Positions 1 through 8,762 of a stretch of 64,000 nucleotides of DNA are shown here, piece after piece. The first letter of the stretch is position 1, and each line of letters opens with the position of its first letter. Source of the DNA: JANXZS01 sp963797255 (GTDB lineage: Bacteria > Acidobacteriota > Terriglobia > Terriglobales > Acidobacteriaceae); assembly GCA_963797255.1 (NCBI GenBank), contig CAWCOV010000001.1, positions 744,001 to 808,000 on the forward strand, read 5' to 3'. Position numbers and translations under genes: made by a program. A model generated the notes under the pieces. It did no database searches and was not told the origin of the DNA. It was given only the letters and a program-made list of their open reading frames with translations.

Positions 1-1
1 C

Positions 2-352
2 CCCGCTTCAGGGAAAATTTTGTGGGGCCTGGGAATCGCTTCAGTTCTCGATGGAAATACTGCGGAAGCGGCACAGCAGTTTGAGCGTGCAGTGGAGATG
101 CTTCCCGAATGGCCTGGAAGTTATTCGATGCTGGGTGTTTTTTATTTCCAGACGGGCCAGATTGCCAAAGCGAAAGAAGTGCTCAGTCGCTTCAAGAACA
201 GCAATGCGAATAGCGTGCTGGATGTAAACCGAATTGAGCAAGTGCTGGCGCAGGCTCCTGAAACAAACTCGGCGGCAAACCAGCCCATGACGATGGCGAG
301 CAGGGCGCAGATGCTGCAACTCGCACTCTCGCTCGCAGATAGAACCCTATGA
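2..352 (+). CDS. TPR-repeat protein, C-terminal part (5' end outside window)
   Basis: The reading frame is open from the first bases of the window, so the true start lies upstream; the first in-frame start-like codon is a TTG at position 20. The visible ~117 residues hold a TPR-type helix pair: an NTAEAAQQFERAVEMLP segment followed by a GVFYFQTGQIAKAKEVL segment. TPRs are protein-protein interaction scaffolds. The stop overlaps the start of the next gene (ATGA at 349-352), which suggests translational coupling with the CRTAC1-family gene. No catalytic domain is visible. In acidobacteria such TPR proteins often sit beside ASPIC/UnbV proteins; the joint role is unknown. Confidence 0.8.
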   Translation, partial: PASGKILWGLGIASVLDGNTAEAAQQFERAVEMLPEWPGSYSMLGVFYFQTGQIAKAKEVLSRFKNSNANSVLDVNRIEQVLAQAPETNSAANQPMTMASRAQMLQLALSLADRTL

Positions 353-2169
353 GGAATGAGCTTCGCGTTCGTGAGGGACGACCATTGGCGGCTGCGCAAT
401 GCGCGCAAAATCGCAAGCGGGTGCTTGCATGGTCGCGACTTCCCTTCCGGCAAGTTCTCTCCACCTCACTCTGCTTGTTCATGATTGGTTTATGCGGTTT
501 CGCTCTCGCGCAACAGCCCGCCAAAGCTCCGGATGCTCCAATCCCAGTTCGCTACACTGACATACGCAAGTCGGCGGGGATCACTTTTCTCCAGGACAAC
601 ACTCGGTCGGAAGAAAAGTACTATCTCGAGACCATGGGCACCGGCGTCGGGTTTCTCGACTACGATCAAGACGGTTTGCTGGACCTTTACTTTGTGCAGT
701 CCGGCGAAACTGACGCCTATAAGCCTGCAAAGCCGTTGCACTCTGCGCTCTATCGCAACAACGGCGATGGCACATTTACTGACGTCACGGCAAAGGCAGG
801 AGTCGGCGGCGAAGGTCACTATGGTCAAGGTGTGGCCGTGGGAGATTTCGACAACGACGGCTTCCCCGACATGCTGGTAACCGGATACGGCAGCGCAATC
901 CTGTACCGTAACAATGGCAACGGTACGTTTACCGACGTCACTGCAAAAGCGGGGGTTGCCGATGATGGCAAATGGTCAACCAGCGCCGGTTGGTTCGACT
1001 ACGACAAAGACGGTTACCTCGATCTCGTCGTCACCAACTATCTCGAGTGGACGCCGAAGAACAATCTCTGGTGCGGCGAACGCGCTCCCGGTTATCGGTC
1101 GTACTGCAATCCTGGCAATTACAAGGGCCAAAAGACCAAGCTCTATCACAACAATCACGATGGCACCTTTTCCGACGTGAGCGACAAATCCGGCGTCGGT
1201 GTGCCTGAATCAAAAGGCATGGGCGTCGTCCTTGCGGACTTCGATGACGATGGCTGGCCCGACATCGCCATCGCCAACGACACCTGGCCGAATTTTCTCT
1301 TCCTCAATAATCACGACGGCACTTTCAAAGACGTTTCTCTCGTCTCCGGCGTGGCCGCAAGTGAGGATGGCAAATACGAGGCCGGAATGGGAATCGACGC
1401 TTCGGATCTCGACGGCGACGGTTTGCCGGACATTTACATTACCCATCTCGACTTTGAACAGAATCGTCTCTACCGGAATGGTGGAGACGGAACTTTTACA
1501 GATGACACGTATGCATCCCGCACGGGCAATAAGGGCATGGGACTGAGCGGTGTTGCCGTAAAGCTTCTCGACTACGACAACGACGGCTGGCCCGACATTG
1601 TGCAGGCGAACGGCGCGATGCTGGACAACGTGGCCCTCTACCACAGCGAGGTTTCCTACAAGGAGCCGCTTCTGATGCTGCGAAATTTAGGAAAAGGGCG
1701 ATTCGAAAAAACATCCGAGTCTCTCGGCCCTGACTTCATGCAGCCCACCGTGGGACGCGGCCTTGCGACTGCGGACTTCGACAACGACGGAGACATCGAC
1801 ATTGTCCTCAATAACAGTGGTGATTATCCAAAGTTCCTGCGCAACGATGGCGGCAATGCAAATCATTGGCTGGAAGTTTTGCTTATCGGTACAAAATCGA
1901 ATCGCGACGGCACAGGCGCTCTGCTCAAGCTGACGTCAGAAGGCGTCGTGCGAGTTGAACAGGCTGTAGGCGGTACGAGCTATATGTCGGCAAGCGATCC
2001 GCGCATTCATTTCGGCCTTGGCAAGCGGCAGAAAATCGAATCCCTGGTAATTACATGGCCAAGCGGTCAGGTAGACAAGCTCTCGAATCTGCCCGTCGAT
2101 AAGATTATCGCGGTGAAAGAAGGCGTGGGAATCGTTCCGCATCCCTTCCCCAAAGTGCCGGCCAAATGA
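349..2169 (+). CDS. CRTAC1 family protein (FG-GAP/VCBS beta-propeller + ASPIC/UnbV domain)
   Basis: This is a 606-residue exported protein. The N-terminus has a long basic stretch, then a hydrophobic segment ending near FALAQQ (about residues 37-55), read as a signal peptide; an internal ATG at 481 would give a shorter leader. Residues ~90-490 carry repeated FG-GAP/VCBS units with the calcium-binding pattern DxDxDGxxD (DYDQDGLLD, DFDNDGFPD, DLDGDGLPD), as in integrin-type beta-propellers. Residues ~510-590 match the ASPIC/UnbV region, ending in an HFGLG motif. Likely a surface or periplasmic carbohydrate- or protein-binding propeller. It overlaps the upstream TPR gene by 4 bp and is followed by a paralogue. 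Function unproven. Confidence 0.88.
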   Translation: MRNELRVREGRPLAAAQCAQNRKRVLAWSRLPFRQVLSTSLCLFMIGLCGFALAQQPAKAPDAPIPVRYTDIRKSAGITFLQDNTRSEEKYYLETMGTGVGFLDYDQDGLLDLYFVQSGETDAYKPAKPLHSALYRNNGDGTFTDVTAKAGVGGEGHYGQGVAVGDFDNDGFPDMLVTGYGSAILYRNNGNGTFTDVTAKAGVADDGKWSTSAGWFDYDKDGYLDLVVTNYLEWTPKNNLWCGERAPGYRSYCNPGNYKGQKTKLYHNNHDGTFSDVSDKSGVGVPESKGMGVVLADFDDDGWPDIAIANDTWPNFLFLNNHDGTFKDVSLVSGVAASEDGKYEAGMGIDASDLDGDGLPDIYITHLDFEQNRLYRNGGDGTFTDDTYASRTGNKGMGLSGVAVKLLDYDNDGWPDIVQANGAMLDNVALYHSEVSYKEPLLMLRNLGKGRFEKTSESLGPDFMQPTVGRGLATADFDNDGDIDIVLNNSGDYPKFLRNDGGNANHWLEVLLIGTKSNRDGTGALLKLTSEGVVRVEQAVGGTSYMSASDPRIHFGLGKRQKIESLVITWPSGQVDKLSNLPVDKIIAVKEGVGIVPHPFPKVPAK

Positions 2170-2219
2170 GTCTCATCAAAGCATCGCCAGCATGCTCTTT
2201 ACTCGGCAGGCGCGTCCAC

Positions 2220-2246
2220 TTCAACACTAACTTCGCTCGGTATAAT
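2220..2246 (+). promoter_or_regulatory. Candidate promoter with consensus -10 box, near-leaderless start
   Basis: A perfect TATAAT lies at 2241-2246. A TTCAAC hexamer at 2220-2225 could be a weak -35, but the spacer is only 15 bp. The -10 ends 11 bp before the ATG at 2258, so transcription would start about 5 nt before the start codon. No Shine-Dalgarno sequence is visible there, which suggests a leaderless or near-leaderless mRNA. Inferred from sequence only. Confidence 0.4.
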
Positions 2247-2257
2247 CATCACAATCT

Positions 2258-4039
2258 ATGAACACACCACGGCGGCGTTTTCTCGGCTCCTCACTCTTCG
2301 TGCTCGGCGGTACTTTGACCGAAGCTCTCATGACTCCGCTCTGGAAGTGGAAAGACTCCGTCGTAGTAGAAGCTGCAGAAACAGTCGCCGGCACATCACC
2401 GGTCCAGTTCATAGATGTGGCTTCGCGTGCCGGGCTGAACATTCCTAATGTGTGGGGCGGCGTCGAGCATAAACGGAGCATTATCGAGACCAAGGGCAGT
2501 GGTATCGCCTTCTTCGATTACGACAATGATGGATGGCTCGACATCTATCTCACCAATGGGAATCGACTGGATGCGCATTGGCCCCCGGGAAAAGCGCCGA
2601 CCACACTGCTTTATAAAAACAACCGAGACGGTACGTTCACCGACGTGACGGAGAAATCAGGATTAGGGCGTACCGGATGGCAGACCGGCGTCTGCGTCGG
2701 AGATTACGACAACGATGGATGGGACGACCTCTTCTGCACTTTCTGGGGCCATAACATCCTCTTTCACAATAACGGCAATGGCACGTTCACCGATGTTACG
2801 CGTAAGGCCGGACTCTACCAGGAGCAGGGCCGCTGGGGTACTGGCTGCACGTTCCTCGACTATGATCGCGACGGTCACCTTGATCTGTTTGTATGCAACT
2901 TCATCAAGCTCGATCCTGACAAAATTCCTACCGCTGAAGAAACGAACTTCTGCCAGTGGAAGGGCGTGCCCACCATGTGCGGCCCGCGCGGTCTTCCCGG
3001 CGAGACCAACCTGCTCTACCACAACAACGGTGATGGAACATTTACCGACGTCACTGCCAAAGCAGGCATCCTAAAGCCCGGTCCGCGCTACTCCATCACC
3101 GCAACTTCGTATGATTTCGATAACGACGGATGGCCGGATATTTATGTCGCCGTGGATTCCATGCCCAGCATCCTGTTCCACAACAATCATGACGGGACAT
3201 TCACAGATATTGCCGTGATGGCTGGCTGCGCCTACAACGACAACGGACACGAACAGGCTGGAATGGGGCTTGGCGTTGCTGACTACGATTGCGACGGCTC
3301 CTTCGACATCTTCAAGACCAACTTCGCCGACGATACCTGCAACCTTTACCACAACAACGGCGACGGGACTTTCAGCGATCTCTCGTTCAATTCGGGAGTA
3401 GGCATTAATAACAACTACGTGGCGTGGGGCTGCGGCTTTATTGATTACGACAATGACGGCTGGTCAGACATTGTTCAAATTAACGGCCACGTTTATCCCG
3501 AGATCGATAACTACAAGTTCGGCGAGCAGTTTAAGAATCCTCGCCTGGTATATAAGAATCTCGGCAACGGTCGCTTCAAAGATGTTTCGTCAGAGATGGG
3601 ATCCGGCATCACCCAACGTTTCTCCAGTCGCGGCGCAGCTTTCGGCGACTACGACAACGATGGCGGCATGGACGTCCTGATTCTGAACATGAACGATCTG
3701 CCCTCTCTCCTTCACAACGAAGGGGGTAACAAGCAAAACTGGATCAAGCTCAAGCTGGTTGGAACGAAATGCAATCGTACCGCTATTGGGGCACGTGTAC
3801 GTGTCACCACCGGCAAGCATGTGCAGATGGATGAAGTCCACAGCGGCACAAGCGTGATGTCACAAAGCGATTTGCGACTTCATTTTGGATTGGGGAAGCT
3901 CGACATAGTGGACTCGATCGAGGTGAAGTGGCCGACAACGCAGAAGATTGAGAAGTTCGCGCAGGTGAAGGCGAATCAGATTCTCACCATTCGAGAAGGC
4001 GACGGCATCGTGTCGACATTCAAGCCACCCACGAAGTAG
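2258..4039 (+). CDS. CRTAC1 family protein with Tat signal (FG-GAP repeats + ASPIC/UnbV)
   Basis: This 593-residue paralogue of the preceding gene has a twin-arginine leader (RRRFLG, residues 5-10), implying folded export through Tat rather than Sec. Residues ~75-490 hold repeated DYDNDGW-type calcium loops of FG-GAP/VCBS blades. The C-terminal ~100 residues form the ASPIC/UnbV domain (GARVRVTTGKHVQMDEV, then HFGLGK). It lies 88 bp after the first copy with its own promoter candidate. Carrying one Sec-like and one Tat-exported propeller side by side suggests non-identical roles. Family assignment is strong; the ligand is unknown. Confidence 0.88.
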   Translation: MNTPRRRFLGSSLFVLGGTLTEALMTPLWKWKDSVVVEAAETVAGTSPVQFIDVASRAGLNIPNVWGGVEHKRSIIETKGSGIAFFDYDNDGWLDIYLTNGNRLDAHWPPGKAPTTLLYKNNRDGTFTDVTEKSGLGRTGWQTGVCVGDYDNDGWDDLFCTFWGHNILFHNNGNGTFTDVTRKAGLYQEQGRWGTGCTFLDYDRDGHLDLFVCNFIKLDPDKIPTAEETNFCQWKGVPTMCGPRGLPGETNLLYHNNGDGTFTDVTAKAGILKPGPRYSITATSYDFDNDGWPDIYVAVDSMPSILFHNNHDGTFTDIAVMAGCAYNDNGHEQAGMGLGVADYDCDGSFDIFKTNFADDTCNLYHNNGDGTFSDLSFNSGVGINNNYVAWGCGFIDYDNDGWSDIVQINGHVYPEIDNYKFGEQFKNPRLVYKNLGNGRFKDVSSEMGSGITQRFSSRGAAFGDYDNDGGMDVLILNMNDLPSLLHNEGGNKQNWIKLKLVGTKCNRTAIGARVRVTTGKHVQMDEVHSGTSVMSQSDLRLHFGLGKLDIVDSIEVKWPTTQKIEKFAQVKANQILTIREGDGIVSTFKPPTK

Positions 4040-4042
4040 ATC

Positions 4043-5398
4043 CTATTTCTTAGTTTTCTCCGGCTTGGGCATAAAGTAGCCGCGACGAGCCTCAACGGTA
4101 ATGTCTGCCCGGTCTACCTTCACTTTGAGTGGGTGGTAGGCGCCATCCGGCTTAACATCATTCAGCGAGATTTCCAGAAGGTAAAGGTACTCCGGCACCT
4201 CGGTCAGGCTCTTGAAGCCGGCATTCAGATCGTTGCTGTTGTGGAAATAAGTACCGCCAGTCCCGTTCGCGAGGGACGACATGGCGTTCTCGCTGTTCTC
4301 AAAGCTGCTTCGGCGATAGGCAGTGTTTAACTGCATGCTTTGGCCGCCCAATGATGGGCTGTGTTCACTTGCGCCGATTTCAGTTGTGTACAGGCCTCGC
4401 GGATCAAGCGAACTGATGGTTATGTCGGATTGTGCGGCTAGATCAATAATCTGAGACTCCGCCGTCAGAGCCTGCTGATCGATGCTGAGGAACCCTGCAG
4501 ATACAAGTATCAAAGTGCGTTGTCCCGGCAGTTTTGCCATCCGCCGCACAATTTCCATGATCGTAGCGTTCGTGAGCTGGACATCCTGCTGGCCAAGGGT
4601 CACAACTCGCATAGCTGCGGAGTTAGCTAGCCGCTCAGCAACATTCAAGTCGCGTTGCTTATCCAGTCCGGGGTCACAATCGAATACTTGCTGTATCGCC
4701 GCAGCGGTAGCGGTGTTGTTGTGCTTGTTCACAATCAGATCTGCCTGGTAGTACCCGATATTTGGACACTCAGACCCCTCCGACTTGTAAAGGCTCCGAG
4801 GTTCGAGGCTCGATATTGCCGCCTCCAGTTTCGTCTTATCACGGATGAGTCCGCTGTTGGTTCGTCCAGAAATCGAAACCACTGCGGCCATATCCGAATC
4901 GCCTAGTGCTCCCGCCAGCATTTTGGTGCTCGCATCTTTAGCATGCGCCAAATCCTCGGAACTCAGGTGCAAATCGTCAAAGAGAAATACGATGAAACGA
5001 ACGGGCGCGGTCGATGAAATTTGCGCAGGATTAGGAGCAGCAGCGGGAGGAGAAACGGATGGCGAGTCCTTGCCCTTTTCAGCGATGGCCACGATCGGTT
5101 CGCGCTTTTCCACGGTGAATCTGGTGATCGGTTGCGGCTTGCCGTTGTTGAAGACCTGGAAGTCTTCCTGCTTAAGGTCCGGCACCACGTGGCCTTGTTT
5201 ATCTCGAACAACAACCGGCACAAACACCCGAGTCACGTTCACTACGAAAGTAGTAGTTGGTTGCGGTGCTCCCGCCGGCTCCTGTGCAACCGAGAACATG
5301 CAACCGGTAAGCAGCAGGCAGCAAAAACGAATTATCCGATCCAACTGGTAGCTCTCTTTCGTCTCAGTCTTCGCAGGCGGTAACGTCCAGTACGGCAC
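4043..5398 (-). CDS. VWFA-related acidobacterial domain protein, probable lipoprotein
   Basis: This 451-residue protein has a hydrophobic N-terminal segment ending LLLTGC (about residues 29-34), a good lipobox, so it is probably membrane-anchored outside the cytoplasm. Residues ~45-100 form the beta-rich domain typical of the acidobacterial VWFA-related family (VVVRDKQGHVVPDLKQEDF). Residues ~135-390 form a von Willebrand A fold, with FIVFLFDDLHLS in the first-strand position where a MIDAS DxSxS is expected; the canonical form is degenerate. The start at 5398 is a GTG; a TTG just before the hydrophobic segment is an alternative. It converges on the second CRTAC1 gene with a 3-bp gap. Confidence 0.85.
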   Translation of the reverse strand: MPYWTLPPAKTETKESYQLDRIIRFCCLLLTGCMFSVAQEPAGAPQPTTTFVVNVTRVFVPVVVRDKQGHVVPDLKQEDFQVFNNGKPQPITRFTVEKREPIVAIAEKGKDSPSVSPPAAAPNPAQISSTAPVRFIVFLFDDLHLSSEDLAHAKDASTKMLAGALGDSDMAAVVSISGRTNSGLIRDKTKLEAAISSLEPRSLYKSEGSECPNIGYYQADLIVNKHNNTATAAAIQQVFDCDPGLDKQRDLNVAERLANSAAMRVVTLGQQDVQLTNATIMEIVRRMAKLPGQRTLILVSAGFLSIDQQALTAESQIIDLAAQSDITISSLDPRGLYTTEIGASEHSPSLGGQSMQLNTAYRRSSFENSENAMSSLANGTGGTYFHNSNDLNAGFKSLTEVPEYLYLLEISLNDVKPDGAYHPLKVKVDRADITVEARRGYFMPKPEKTKK

Positions 5399-5575
5399 GA
5401 CAGCTTTTCCATAGTCACAATTTGGGTTCGGAACATTTTGGCGTTAGATAGGGATGACGTTCGCCAAGCGAATGAAGTTGCACTCCGGAATCGCTTCGAC
5501 GGGAATGTTCCCAGAAGGGCACTTCGGTGGATCAACTATAACTTCCAACATCTTGGCAACAGAAGGACTTCGCAT

Positions 5576-7261
5576 TTACTGCGTTTGCGCAGGGCTTTGC
5601 TTTTCCGGCTGAACCACGACGAACTGCTTCACCTCACGCCGCTGCTGATCGACAGCAGCCTGTTGTCGTCTCTTAATCTCGTCATGGAGTTGAAATTCTT
5701 GTTTCGCCTTGTCTGCTTCACCCGTCCGATCGTATGCGACGCCCAACCGGTAATACGCCTCCACCAATTGTGGGTTCACTTCAATTGCCTTTGTATAAAA
5801 CCCAATCGCTTTCGAATAATCCCGTTTGGAAGCATTAAGGATTCCAAGTTGCAAATATCCGTCGCCACAATTGGCGTCGATTGTAACGGCCTTCGTCAAA
5901 AACTCCTGCACCTTCTCGAGTCTCGCGCTATCCACCGGCTGGTCAAGCCGCTTCCAAATCGTCATCGCGTAGAGATAATTCGCCAGGGAATTCCCAGGCT
6001 GTTGCTGCACAAACCGAGCCAGTTTTGGTTCAACGCACTCCAACGCGTTCGGCGACGCAGCTTCAATCTTGCCAAGAAATACATACGGTTCAACGTCCGC
6101 TGGATTCAGATCGGAGGCTTCACACACACGTGCTGCCGCCTGGTCGTAGAGCGCGCCAGCAAAGAGGGCCGTCCCCAACGCAACCAGCATCCTGGCGGAT
6201 TTCGGATGTGCCTTCACACCCTTTCCGAAGACTTCCTGCGCCTGCCACACCGCGCGATGAAGCAGCAACTCAGAACCCCACACGAAGTAGTTCTCTTCGC
6301 TCGCATCCAGACGGACGGCCTGCTCATATTCATGAACTGCCGCCAGGGGATTCCCCTGCGCTTCATCGATGTCGCCCAATTGCCTGTGAAGGTCCGCGTC
6401 ATCCTTGGCTGCCATCAGTTTTTGCACGTGATCACGCGCCGCTGCAAAATCTCCCGCGCCCTTGTAGGCAGCCGCCAGGGCAAACTCATTTTCCCGGTTC
6501 GAAGGCTGGATTTTATACGCTGTTTGCAGAAGAGGGATAGCATCCCTATACCTGCCGCTCCGCAGATAAAAATCGCCTAGGTTGTGATTGGCTTCGAATC
6601 TTTCCGGAGTTGACGAGAGGGCTGAGCGCAACTGACTTTCCGACTGGTTTGTAGCCGCAGCAGTTGAAGCAGTCACACCGCTCATTCGGCTCTCTGGTTT
6701 CAGAGTGAGTGTCTCGCGAGCGAGGGCTTCGCTGGCCCGTAGAGTCGTGTCGGAACCATGCCCCCCAGCAGCCGTCCAATCCGTTACTCCCGCGACCGTG
6801 AAATTCGGCTTATCGGCGAATTCCATAGCGCTTGCGGAAGTGGAGGAGGTACCGGTGGACTCCTGTGTGCTTGCCAAGGGCTCTAGCACCATATCCACCC
6901 GCTTGTGACCCCCTGCAACTGACGCGTCGAGGGATGTGGTGCGGCCTTGAAATCCAGCCTTATCCGCATTCAATATATATGTGCCAGCCGGAATAGCTGG
7001 AAATACAAAGGCGCCATCGGGGCCCGTAGTGGACGTCACGATCTCCGGGCCGCCCTTTTGAGCAAGTCGTACAGTCACGTTTGCCAAGGGCTTCGCGCTC
7101 ACATCCGCGACGGTTCCCTGTATCGAGACAGCATCCGGATGATTGGAAGCATTTTGTGCGGCGAGCGGCAGGATGAGAACAGCAGTGACTCCGATTCGGA
7201 AAAACAGCCAACCTGTCTTAGCGAACGAAGAGAACGATCCCAATTTAAATGAATTACCCAC
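5576..7261 (-). CDS. TPR protein with N-terminal carboxypeptidase-regulatory-like domain
   Basis: This is a 561-residue exported protein. A hydrophobic stretch (residues ~15-37, ending PLAAQN) is a signal peptide or anchor. Residues ~45-115 are a carboxypeptidase-regulatory-like beta sandwich (VSIQGTVADVSAKPLANVTV, then GTYILNADKAGF). From about residue 205 to 540 there are many TPR helices (FEANHNLGDFYLRSGRYRDA; GDGYLQLGILNASKRDYSKA; AYYRLGVAYDRTGEADKA). The C-terminus is charged and glutamine-rich. It lies upstream of the VWFA gene on the same strand (177-bp gap). Probable envelope scaffold; partner unknown. Confidence 0.85.
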   Translation of the reverse strand: MGNSFKLGSFSSFAKTGWLFFRIGVTAVLILPLAAQNASNHPDAVSIQGTVADVSAKPLANVTVRLAQKGGPEIVTSTTGPDGAFVFPAIPAGTYILNADKAGFQGRTTSLDASVAGGHKRVDMVLEPLASTQESTGTSSTSASAMEFADKPNFTVAGVTDWTAAGGHGSDTTLRASEALARETLTLKPESRMSGVTASTAAATNQSESQLRSALSSTPERFEANHNLGDFYLRSGRYRDAIPLLQTAYKIQPSNRENEFALAAAYKGAGDFAAARDHVQKLMAAKDDADLHRQLGDIDEAQGNPLAAVHEYEQAVRLDASEENYFVWGSELLLHRAVWQAQEVFGKGVKAHPKSARMLVALGTALFAGALYDQAAARVCEASDLNPADVEPYVFLGKIEAASPNALECVEPKLARFVQQQPGNSLANYLYAMTIWKRLDQPVDSARLEKVQEFLTKAVTIDANCGDGYLQLGILNASKRDYSKAIGFYTKAIEVNPQLVEAYYRLGVAYDRTGEADKAKQEFQLHDEIKRRQQAAVDQQRREVKQFVVVQPEKQSPAQTQ

Positions 7262-7528
7262 TGGCCTACTTTACTATCCCGAGACCACAACCCGGCAATT
7301 GTTTCGGCGCTGGTGCAGGTCACCGACCCGATGTTAGTTGCGTTCGACCCTGCACGCGGACCGTGAACATCGCCAACCAGCCGCACGGCATTGCCATCGC
7401 GCTACTTTTGCCAGTAGACTCGTAGAGGACGGGTTTGCTCTGCTCACCTTCGCAGAATGGCTCCGCTACCAGTTGCAGCGAACCGGGAAAACGCTGTGAT
7501 TTAGGAACTTTACTGGCATTTACCGAAC

Positions 7529-7620
7529 GGAGAGGTGGCAGAGCCCGGTTGAATGCACCTGACTCGAAATCAGGCATACCTTTACGGGTATCGGGGGTTC
7601 GAATCCCTCCCTCTCCGCCA
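7529..7620 (+). tRNA. tRNA-Ser (anticodon CGA)
   Basis: A full class II tRNA folds here. Acceptor GGAGAGG (7529-7535) pairs with CCTCTCC (7610-7616), followed by discriminator G and an encoded CCA (7618-7620). The anticodon arm CCTGA-CTCGAAA-TCAGG places CGA at positions 34-36. A long variable arm (ATACC paired with GGGTAT) and a T-arm with loop TTCGAAT follow. The long variable arm plus anticodon fix the identity as serine. Confidence 0.96.
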
Positions 7621-7833
7621 TAAACTCCGCTGTCAATTTCCACACCCAAGAGGCCTTAAACGTAAGCAGGTCTGTCTCGGAGTTTTGCTCCAAGAGATAG
7701 CCGACGATAGGACCGATACCCTTGTTCCTCGGAAGTATGTTGGTCCCCTGATCAGCCTCCGGTAAGACAACGCTGTCAAATGGAGGCCGGAGGGAGTGAA
7801 GAGCCTTCAGCGTCTCGTTAGATCCCAGAGCAG

Positions 7834-8181
7834 CTAATTCTTAAAGGATGCGACGGCTTCCTTTTCATCCGAATAAATGTCGAAGATGGTTGCTAGCTTG
7901 GTGATCTGCATCAAGTCATCCACCTTTTTGGTCAGGTTGAGCAGCTTGAGTTCGCAGCCCTTGTTTCTAGCGGAAGTAAAAGCGCTGGTTAGCTCGCCCA
8001 CTCCTGAGCTGTCCATGTAGGAGACGCCGCCCATGTCCAGAAGGAGCTTTTTTGTGCCCGCGTTCAGGGCTCCCTGGATGGAGTCACGGAGAGTAACGCC
8101 GCCTTCACCGAGGGTAATGCGGCCACTGACATCCAGAACAGTAATGCTTTCGATGTGGCGGATACTGATCTTTGCGCTCAT
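7834..8181 (-). CDS. STAS-domain anti-sigma-factor antagonist
   Basis: This 115-residue single-domain protein has the SpoIIAA-like STAS fold: beta strands (ITVLDVSGRITLGEG), then LLLDMGGVSYMDSSGVGELT, where DSSG carries the serine usually phosphorylated by an anti-sigma kinase. Such proteins take part in partner switching: unphosphorylated antagonist binds the anti-sigma factor and frees sigma. The start is placed at ATG 8181 because AAGGAG sits about 8 nt upstream; a TTG at 8190 is weaker. No anti-sigma kinase is adjacent, but a SpoIIE-type phosphatase at 16.8-18.8 kb could act on such a substrate (inference). Confidence 0.9.
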   Translation of the reverse strand: MSAKISIRHIESITVLDVSGRITLGEGGVTLRDSIQGALNAGTKKLLLDMGGVSYMDSSGVGELTSAFTSARNKGCELKLLNLTKKVDDLMQITKLATIFDIYSDEKEAVASFKN

Positions 8182-8448
8182 GCCTGTCAATCTCCTTCAT
8201 GTGTGGTTCGCTCGCAACGTGCCAACGCTATACCTATCTTCCGCAAGTTGTAAAGAATGCCAGCCCATTCCGGGGGCCCGTCGTCTGAATAAACAAGGGC
8301 GATGTTGAAGCTGGAGAGGCGAATTTGAAAATGAATCTGCCGGAGCGCCGCGGTTCCCGGCCGTCGGGAACTCCCGATTGTGCCCGTCGAAACGCCGTCC
8401 TGAATGCCAAAGCTAAGGTGTTTTGCTTTGAAGATTTCCTTGAAAGGC

Positions 8449-8631
8449 TTACAGCGCGTTCTTAACTTCCGACGCCAGGCTTCCCAACGGATTCGAAATA
8501 GTCTGTCGTGCAATGGAACCCAGCGACTCGCCTCTTCGATACATCAAATATGCCGCCACTACTCCCGAAACCACGGTCGCATAAAAAAACAGCTTTCCAA
8601 GCGAACCCTTCTCTGACCCCTTCCGATTCAT
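8449..8631 (-). CDS. Small single-pass membrane protein
   Basis: A 60-residue basic protein with one clear membrane segment (LFFYATVVSGVVAAYLMYRR, about residues 11-30) and an amphipathic tail (GSIARQTISNPLGSLASEVK). The layout resembles YtxH-like or general-stress membrane microproteins, but no family can be named. ATG 8631 is chosen; an in-frame GTG at 8652 would add seven residues. It lies upstream of the STAS gene on the same strand with a 267-bp gap. Coding status rests on hydropathy and a plausible start. Confidence 0.5.
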   Translation of the reverse strand: MNRKGSEKGSLGKLFFYATVVSGVVAAYLMYRRGESLGSIARQTISNPLGSLASEVKNAL

Positions 8632-8762
8632 TCCCACAATACCCCCAATCACCGCCGCATACTGAGATGCAAATTCTCGCCGCTACGGTTAGCAGACAGC
8701 AAACCCATCAAGTTGAGATGAGGCTCGCACCAGCTGTGAGCGCTTTCAATTTCCAGTGCGCC

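Noticed and set aside
5438..6580. 380-codon plus-strand frame
   Set aside because: Antisense shadow of the TPR gene at 5576-7261; the TPR and carboxypeptidase-regulatory motifs are clearly on the minus strand.
8187..8513. 108-codon minus-strand frame just upstream of the STAS gene
   Set aside because: It overlaps the small membrane protein gene, has no recognisable motif, and its end near the STAS start does not use that gene's real ATG (8181).
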